A stretch of 64,000 nt of DNA from Xiphias gladius (lineage: Eukaryota; Chordata; Actinopteri; Istiophoriformes; Xiphiidae). Positions 57,716 through 64,000 of the stretch are shown here, piece after piece. The translations under genes were made by a program, and so were the position numbers. The stretch's first letter is position 1. The number at the start of each line of letters is the position of its first letter. The notes beneath the pieces were generated by a model. That model saw only the letters and a list, made by a program, of their open reading frames with translations. It was not told the DNA's origin and did not search any database. The stretch lies in assembly GCF_016859285.1 (NCBI RefSeq), contig NC_053409.1, positions 22,515,976 to 22,579,975 of the forward strand, written 5' to 3'.

Positions 57716-57778
57716 ATGACAAGAAGACGAGCAAAAATAGCACTGATGCCGCTGGAAACCGGTGTCCTGTACGATTAG
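57716..57778 (+). promoter_or_regulatory. Short upstream ORF in the rnf145-like 5' UTR
   Basis: Immediately after the TTTCAG acceptor an ATG opens a 20-codon frame ending in TAG, 56 bases before the main ATG at 57835. If the exon starts here, ribosomes would meet this uORF first, which could damp translation. Inference from sequence only. Confidence 0.3.
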
Positions 57779-57834
57779 CCAACAGCATGTGACACAGGAG
57801 CGCTAAGCTCGCCAAAAAGTTGGTTTGATTCAAG

Positions 57835-60800
57835 ATGCCTCGTCTGGAAGAGCTGGCCAACGTCGCCCTCAGGGTGCCGAGCATAATGGTGCTGGACCTG
57901 CTCTATAAATGTGATATTGAAAGTTTAACAGAGCACCTCAAGGCCAAAAACGAAGACATGCTCTTCAAATACAAATATGTCATCTGGAACATGTACTACC
58001 TTGGTAAGTAGGCACATGGTCCCGTGAGAAGACTTTCGGCAACAGTGGGTGCAAAAAGATATATCGATAAATCAAAATTAAGTTAAGTCCGATCAGGTAC
58101 AAGACGGTACACAGTGAGTAGAGAACAAATGTAAATAAAACACCATATGAAAAGGAGCCAGACTGAACTGGTGTGGTGGGCCACCCTTCTTCAAAGAGCT
58201 ACCGACCCCAGAAAGTGTCGGAAAGTGGTCTCGGTTTCACTGGAGAGAGTTACTTGCCCAGGATGTTTGGAATTCTGTTTGAGATGAGTTTCCAGCTCTT
58301 ACATTGCAAGGAAATACATCCTGAAAGAAAACAAGAGAAAAGAAAAGAAAAGGATTTGTATTCTACTGCGTTTTCAGCCTCTTTATAAGAAATGGTTGTC
58401 CTTAAAATGTTGAAAACGGATTTTAAAATGTTAGCTGTCTGCAACTTCTGAATATGATCTGAAGATGTTTTGGTCATGACTCTAAAAAATTTTAGTGTTT
58501 TCGGCAGAGTAGGGTTTTTTTTTTTAAACACAACTTCACCTACTTCCAGGATACATAGAGAAGGAAAAAAAGTCTGAAAGAGAGAACTCCACCAACACTT
58601 GTAGTATAAAGAAAAACTTTATCGTGAGACTGTCTAGAAAAGTGCTCGAGTTTTGACCTCTTGATTTTAGTCTTTTTGCAGCTAAGTCAGCCTGATACGA
58701 AAAGTCGAAGCATTGTCGAAATGTGTTATAGATGTTCAAATCTGGGGACAGGGGTTGGATGTGAATCTACCTTGTGTGATCTTTCCACGTTTCACTCTTG
58801 GCTTCATCAGACACACCAAAAAACATAACCTGAGTGGTCTCCTTCGCCTTCCAGGTCATCTGATAAACGTGGTGGTGTTGGTTTTGCCATTAAGACACAT
58901 TGTGACGCTCTACCTCCATATCCTCGCTGCCCTTCTCCTATACATGGGGCATCAGATTTCCAAGTGAGATATCCTCCTCCTACTACTACTACTACACTTC
59001 CTATTTTTATTGTAACATGATCGTTTTCTTTCCTGACGAAGCCTGACTGCAATCACAGTGCCTCCCCGTCTGTGTATTTTCTATTCTTGAGCCTGATATA
59101 TATTTTTAAGAGACAGTTTACTGTATCCTTTGTTGAGGACACTGTTGTTTAACGCTCACTTTCTTGTAAATTTGTCTTGTAACGTGAGAAAATCGTGTGA
59201 GTAGGCATCAGGCTTAGTAATATTAAAAAAATGACCAAACCTGACTTGTTTGTGCATAAATAAATGAATCACTAAACTCGTCAAAATAAGAAAAACAAAT
59301 TTACTAATTAACAATGCAAAAAAAAAAAAAGAACAGAACAAGAAATAATTCCATAATAAATGTAAATTATATTTTTTACTCTCACCTCAGGAAGTATTAG
59401 ACTTTAGAATGATATTATTTTCCTATTCATTTATCTATGCATTTAATACACACATCAATCTATTTATTTATTCATTTCTAAAATTAGTTGAGTGTTTCAT
59501 TTATTTATTTATTCATTTCATTTCATTAATTTTTTTCTGTTCGTTTTGCAGGGACTATGTTCGTGAAGAGCTGCAGTATGGTTATGAGGGAGCAGTGTAC
59601 CGTGATTCTCTGTCCTTCAACAGATTTGTCTCTGCAATGACCAGTGAGTCACTTATATGTAAATACACAGTGTTAAGGCTCATTTAGGGTTTATATTCAC
59701 GGACTCTTTTTGTTTGGCATTTTTCTAAAAAAATGCCCTGTGAAGTTTGCATTTCACGGGGCTTCGCTGTTAAGAACACATCAGCGGGTCCCATCTCTGG
59801 ACTGGTTGACATGTCTCTTCATTACAAAAATACGGGCACTGTATTCCCATGTAAGGCCCGGCTCACGGGAGATAGTGTTTACAACGTAGTCAGAGACGTA
59901 TATCAGTTGGAAAATAATTGAGGTAAATACTCATAAATACAGTCTGCAGTTGTGATCCCACCATCTGGCTCAGGTTTTTTTTTAGGAGGGGTAGTAAGTA
60001 GACTAAGATGTGCAACCGTGGTAATTTACCTCTCTGCGCAGGTCAGATTATTCTCAGCACGCTGTGTGCCTTCCTGATGAAGACCAGGAAGGTGTGGTTG
60101 TTCTCCGCTCACATGCTCCCCCTGCTGGCCAGACTCTGCGCTGCTCCTCACGCCACGCTGCTAACTGTCAACACTCTCTCCATGGGACTGACCGGGTCGG
60201 GCATCGCCATGTTCCTCCTCTCAAATCTGTTCGTGCCATATCGCCTGGCAAGGGCTGCCTATTCGGAGCTGCTTCGGGTGGAGGTACTCGCATTCTGAAA
60301 TCCTTTTTTATACTAAAAATGATAATAATAAATCTGCATCAGTCGACAGTTATTAAGTTATTATTAAGTTTTAGTGTAGCATTACTGAGGATTGTTTGTT
60401 AATTTTTCCATTTTATCAATACCCATTTTTTACTTAGAAATATTCCCTTTCCTCTTACTACACTTGTGGAAATATCTGCAGGTTTATTCAATAATAAAAT
60501 AAATAAAAACTCAGTTTAAGTACGGGTATCGTAGATTTTGTGGCTTTACAAGTGGCAATAAATCAAAGTTTGATTTCATGCAGGTTTGTGTTACATTGTT
60601 TTTATGTTTATTTTATTACTCAAAAAAAAATTTTTTTCACATTTTGACAAGATTTCTGTGTTTTAGCACATAGGATGTTTATTTATTTGTAATGCAACAC
60701 GACCCACAATATCTCCGTCACGCTTGATTAAAAACATGCCGTGTGCTCACACGTCTCTACCTCTTACTTACTGTTTTTACGTCACCGGTTTCTCGTCTTC

Positions 60801-62483
60801 CAGGTGATCGAGCTGTACAGACTTCTGGCCGTGGGGATCTCCCTCTGGAACCAGTTTGCCGTTCCAGCGCTCTTCAGTGTCTTCTGGTTTGTTCTGTTCA
60901 TCGTCCAGCTGTGCTCAGACACCATGTCCGGGAACGCCGCCTCAGCAGCGCATCAGGGAATCATGTTCTTCCTGCTCACAAGGTGCGGTGTGTTTGGGAT
61001 GCACACAGTTCCTCAGTGTATGTTTGTACCATACATTTTACATGTTGGGTTTTTTTTTAAATAAATTGATGTATTTGCAGTGTCTCTGAATGTTGTGCCA
61101 CACCGTACTCTCTTCTGGGCCTGACCTTCGTGGTGTCCTATCTGGCTCTCGGACTGCTCAACCTATGCAAGTTCTACCTGGGAGGTTACGCAGCTGTTCA
61201 GAATGAGAACGTCATGCACAGGTGAAATGTTTTCAAATGTATCACCATTAATTACAGCCCCTTCAAGTATATGTGCGTGTGTTTGCTGGTTTCTTCGATG
61301 TTTGCGTCGCATTATCTTTATCTAGAGAGCCGACGTGGGGAATGTTAATGTGACTATAGCATCTTTCTGATGGTTTTAGTTACCACTCACCGGGGGGGTG
61401 GCAGCAAACACTGTAGGTGATTTCCAAGGACAAATTACTTCAAGACAAATTACTGGAAACTTCCCTCCCTTAATGCACTTTGAAAACACTCTGGTCATTA
61501 CTTTTCATCACGTTTTCTATTTATCTTTTTACTTTTAATATTTATCTGTATTGGCAGGTGTGCGTATGCATGTGTGTGCGTGAGTGTCCGCGAACGTGAG
61601 AAGTGTAAAATGAACCGTTTTAAGAGCTGCAGCGCTAAATTTTGTTTCACGACAGTGTGCAATAACAATAAAGGCGTTCTATTCTACTCTATTGTCAGAC
61701 TTACTGTCATTGTAATCGTTAGGGTGGCAACTAACAATTATTTCCATTATTGCTGATTATTTTATTGATTAAGCAATTAATTCTTTGGTTAATGAATTTT
61801 CCTAAATCCCATCTTCAAATTGTTTGTTCTGTCCAACTGTCCACAACTCAAAGATATTCAATCCTGTCCACAGCCGAAATTACCAACTGTACTTAACAAG
61901 TGGAACGTGACGGTGCTGTAACCCCGTGTTACCTCCGCCCTGTTGAGACTTACCCTCAATTCTTTATCTTCTTGTCCTCAGGGGTGTGACCGAGGGCGTC
62001 ACTCTGCTCCTGCTCGCCCTCCAGACAGGCCTGTTAGATATGCAGGCCCTGCAGCGCACCTTCCTCCTCAGCATCATCCTCTTCATCGTGGTGACTTCAA
62101 CCCTGCAGTCAATGATCGAAATCACAGATCCAATCATTCTAGCTTTGGGTGCGTCCCGCAACAGGTAAGGGCAACAAGAGGAAATGTCATTTCGTTTTAT
62201 GAGGTGGAAGTAAATGATCTTGAGTCGTAAAGTGACACGTTGAAGTGCAGAAATGTTTTCTAAGGTTCTCTGAGGATTTTGCCTTGTTCCCTTCAGTGTG
62301 TGTTTCATTCATCCATGTTTCTTCTGTGCGTCTAGGAGTCTGTGGAAACACTTCCGCGGCCTCAGCATGTGTCTGCTTCTGCTGATTTTCCCAGTGTATA
62401 TGGCTTATAAAATCTCCCAGTTCTTCCACATGGACTTCTGGCTCCTCATACTGGTGTCTAGCTGCATGCTGACTTCCCTCCAG
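57835..62483 (+). CDS. rnf145: RNF145-like multi-spanning RING E3 ligase, 3' end beyond the window
   Basis: ER-membrane ubiquitin ligase of the RNF145/TRC8 group; mammalian RNF145 acts with Insig on sterol-dependent HMG-CoA reductase degradation. Nine coding exons: 57835-58003, 58855-58963, 59552-59643, 60042-60283, 60804-60982, 61081-61221, 61982-62164 and 62336-62483, preceded by a non-coding 5' UTR exon (57716-57834) continuous with the first. These eight coding blocks give 421 codons in consistent phase. Motifs shared with RNF145: NVALRVPSIM, DYVREEL, VWLFSAHMLPLLARLC, SLWNQFAVPALFSVFW, ECCATPYSLLGL, LCKFYLGGY, RGVTEGVTLLLLALQTGL, DPIILALGASRNRSLWKHFR and CQFFHMDFW-like SQFFHMDFWLLI. Many helices are hydrophobic. 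The RING finger and last helices are not in the window. It is clearly diverged from human RNF145; fish have paralogues, so a/b assignment is open. Confidence 0.88.
61725..61860. repeat. 'GGCAACTAACAATTATTTCC' family repeat in an rnf145-like intron
   Basis: It starts 'agggtggcaactaacaatta' and continues with 'gattattttattgattaagc', the left part of the GGCTGCAACTAAC family. Confidence 0.65.
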
Positions 62484-64000
62484 GTAGGAGGAGTGACTTT
62501 GTATGTTTGTCATGTGAAATGTGGAAGTATGGAAGACGGATTATTCTTTGAAAGACACGTTTAAAGATTTAAAATTAGAAAAATGAAGTGGTTGAATAAT
62601 ATGATTTTATGTAGAAATATGGAATCTATTAAAACACAGTTCAAATAACTGATTAACCAGAAACTGAAATATATAGCCAATTTATTTACATGCTTGACTG
62701 ACATTTTCTATTTTGACATTAATCTAAAACATCAGTTAATTTGACTTAAATTAAATTATTATTTGATTGACCAGAAAATTAATCATAGATGATTTTGATA
62801 ATTGAATAATCGATGTAATCACTTTATTTCCACTTTCGTTGGTTTAGAGCTCTGATGAGTCCCTGGTTTTCTTTGTCTTATCTGATTTATAAACTGAATA
62901 TTTTTGCATTTGGGAATGTGTTTTGAATAAAACAAGCGATTTGAATGCGTCCTCTTGGACCTTAGCAGGCACATTTCTCTATTTTCAGACATTTTTAGGC
63001 CAACAGGTTAGTCGATTAATGGGAAACATAATGGTGACCCCCGGTGGTCATATCCAAAAAGATACTGAGAAAACTGGTGCAGACTATGTGGGGTTGCAAA
63101 ATATTGTCTCATTTTTCTAAACACACAAATTTGCGCCATAAGAATAATGTGAACAATATTGTAATCACATAAAAAAATCTACATATCGGTGTTTATTGGG
63201 ATTCCTCTTACTCCCCCATTTATCTTCCTGGGGTCCATATAAAAATAAAATGCATATAGTCAAGAGTTACAGCATTAACATCGCATCCAACAATAAAATT
63301 ACACCAAAACCATACGTATACAAAATATTAGAACAATTGAAACAATTTAAATCGACTGACAGGAAAAACAAACCAACATTAACAATCTCAGTGCATCTAA
63401 ACATTCATATTGCCAAAAAAAAAAAAATTTAAAGTGAACCAACTTTACTTCTTTTTTAAGAACCTCTCTGCTTCTTAAACCCTTTTGTTGTAGAGTCTTC
63501 CGGTACAAATCCTGGCCGACTGTTCCAGTGAGATATGGCTCTATACAGTACATTACTGTTAGTTTGTTTATTTTTCCCATAACATTGGTCTTTGTTTGGA
63601 GAAGTGTAACGTGACCCACTCTCCACCTGCCTTGTTTGATAAGTAGAGAAAACTTTGACAAAACGATTCAATTTCTTCATTAATGATAAGAATGAGGGAA
63701 CCTCGTCTGAACGTATCCTCAGCTGTCATCCATGTGAGATCAGCGGTATGTAGTCTTAATATTTAAGAAAGAATCCTTTAATTAAAGAATGCAATTCGCA
63801 TCATTTCGTCTGTACTGTTGACTGTTTTTTAATGTTCTAAGTAATAAATATCTTTATCTGATAATAAACTAAATGCATGGAGGGAAGACTAAAGCAGATT
63901 CGAAACTGGAGGACTGAGACTCCGCTCACACTGAGGCTCGTACTCAGTCAGTTAGTCCCCGACTCAGCCTAGACGCTTAATGCAAACGTGCGGCATGTCC
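62484..64000. other. rnf145-like intron, running off the window
   Basis: It begins with GTAGGA after the exon ending LTSLQ. I find no next exon (the following conserved segment of the family would be the last helices and RING). It contains a diverged 'ggctgcaactaac'-type repeat at about 62745-63030 and AT-rich sequence. Confidence 0.6.

Overview
This is an intron-rich vertebrate nuclear window, best explained as a percomorph-type teleost fish. The genes are short-exon vertebrate orthologues with GT-AG introns. The spaces between them hold simple repeats ((AC)n, (AT)n, (GGTC)n, (CTC)n) and several dispersed repeat families that I recognise from many fish genomes. I see no bacterial, plasmid, phage or CRISPR content and no intact transposase or reverse transcriptase. 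I assembled the exon chains by hand from splice sites, reading frame and protein-family memory. No database search was possible.

Layout: (1) 2.0-4.9 kb, + strand, complete two-exon kcnk3 (TASK-1 two-pore potassium channel), 391 aa, with a GC-rich 5' region. (2) 4.9-14.2 kb, intergenic, mostly fish repeats. (3) 14.3-19.0 kb, + strand, complete seven-exon mtarc1 (mitochondrial amidoxime reducing component, molybdenum enzyme), 322 aa. (4) 19-24.5 kb, intergenic. (5) 24.6-26.9 kb, - strand, a truncated hhipl2-like remnant. Four exons of the C-terminal half are recognisable, with good splice sites, but the first carries two frame-disrupting deletions that cancel each other and the 5' half of the gene is absent. 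(6) 28.4-33.8 kb, + strand, complete seven-exon dcaf10 (WD40 substrate receptor of CUL4-DDB1), 524 aa. (7) 33.8-39.6 kb, 3' UTR and intergenic repeats. (8) 39.6-52.0 kb, - strand, complete thirteen-exon cpxm1 (discoidin plus inactive metallocarboxypeptidase), 754 aa. (9) 52-57.1 kb, intergenic. (10) 57.2-62.5 kb and beyond, + strand, an rnf145-like multi-spanning RING E3 ligase. Nine coding exons (421 codons) are present and the RING end lies beyond the window.

The genes are independent housekeeping, tissue or signalling genes rather than one pathway. The mtarc1/hhipl2 pair recalls linkage on human 1q41, while the other genes have human counterparts on different chromosomes. I found no convincing undescribed system. 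The most interesting points are the decaying hhipl2 locus with its mutually cancelling deletions, the replacement of the sterol-sensing YLYF-type motif by YLHI in the RNF145-like protein, and a few unexplained exon-like ORFs.
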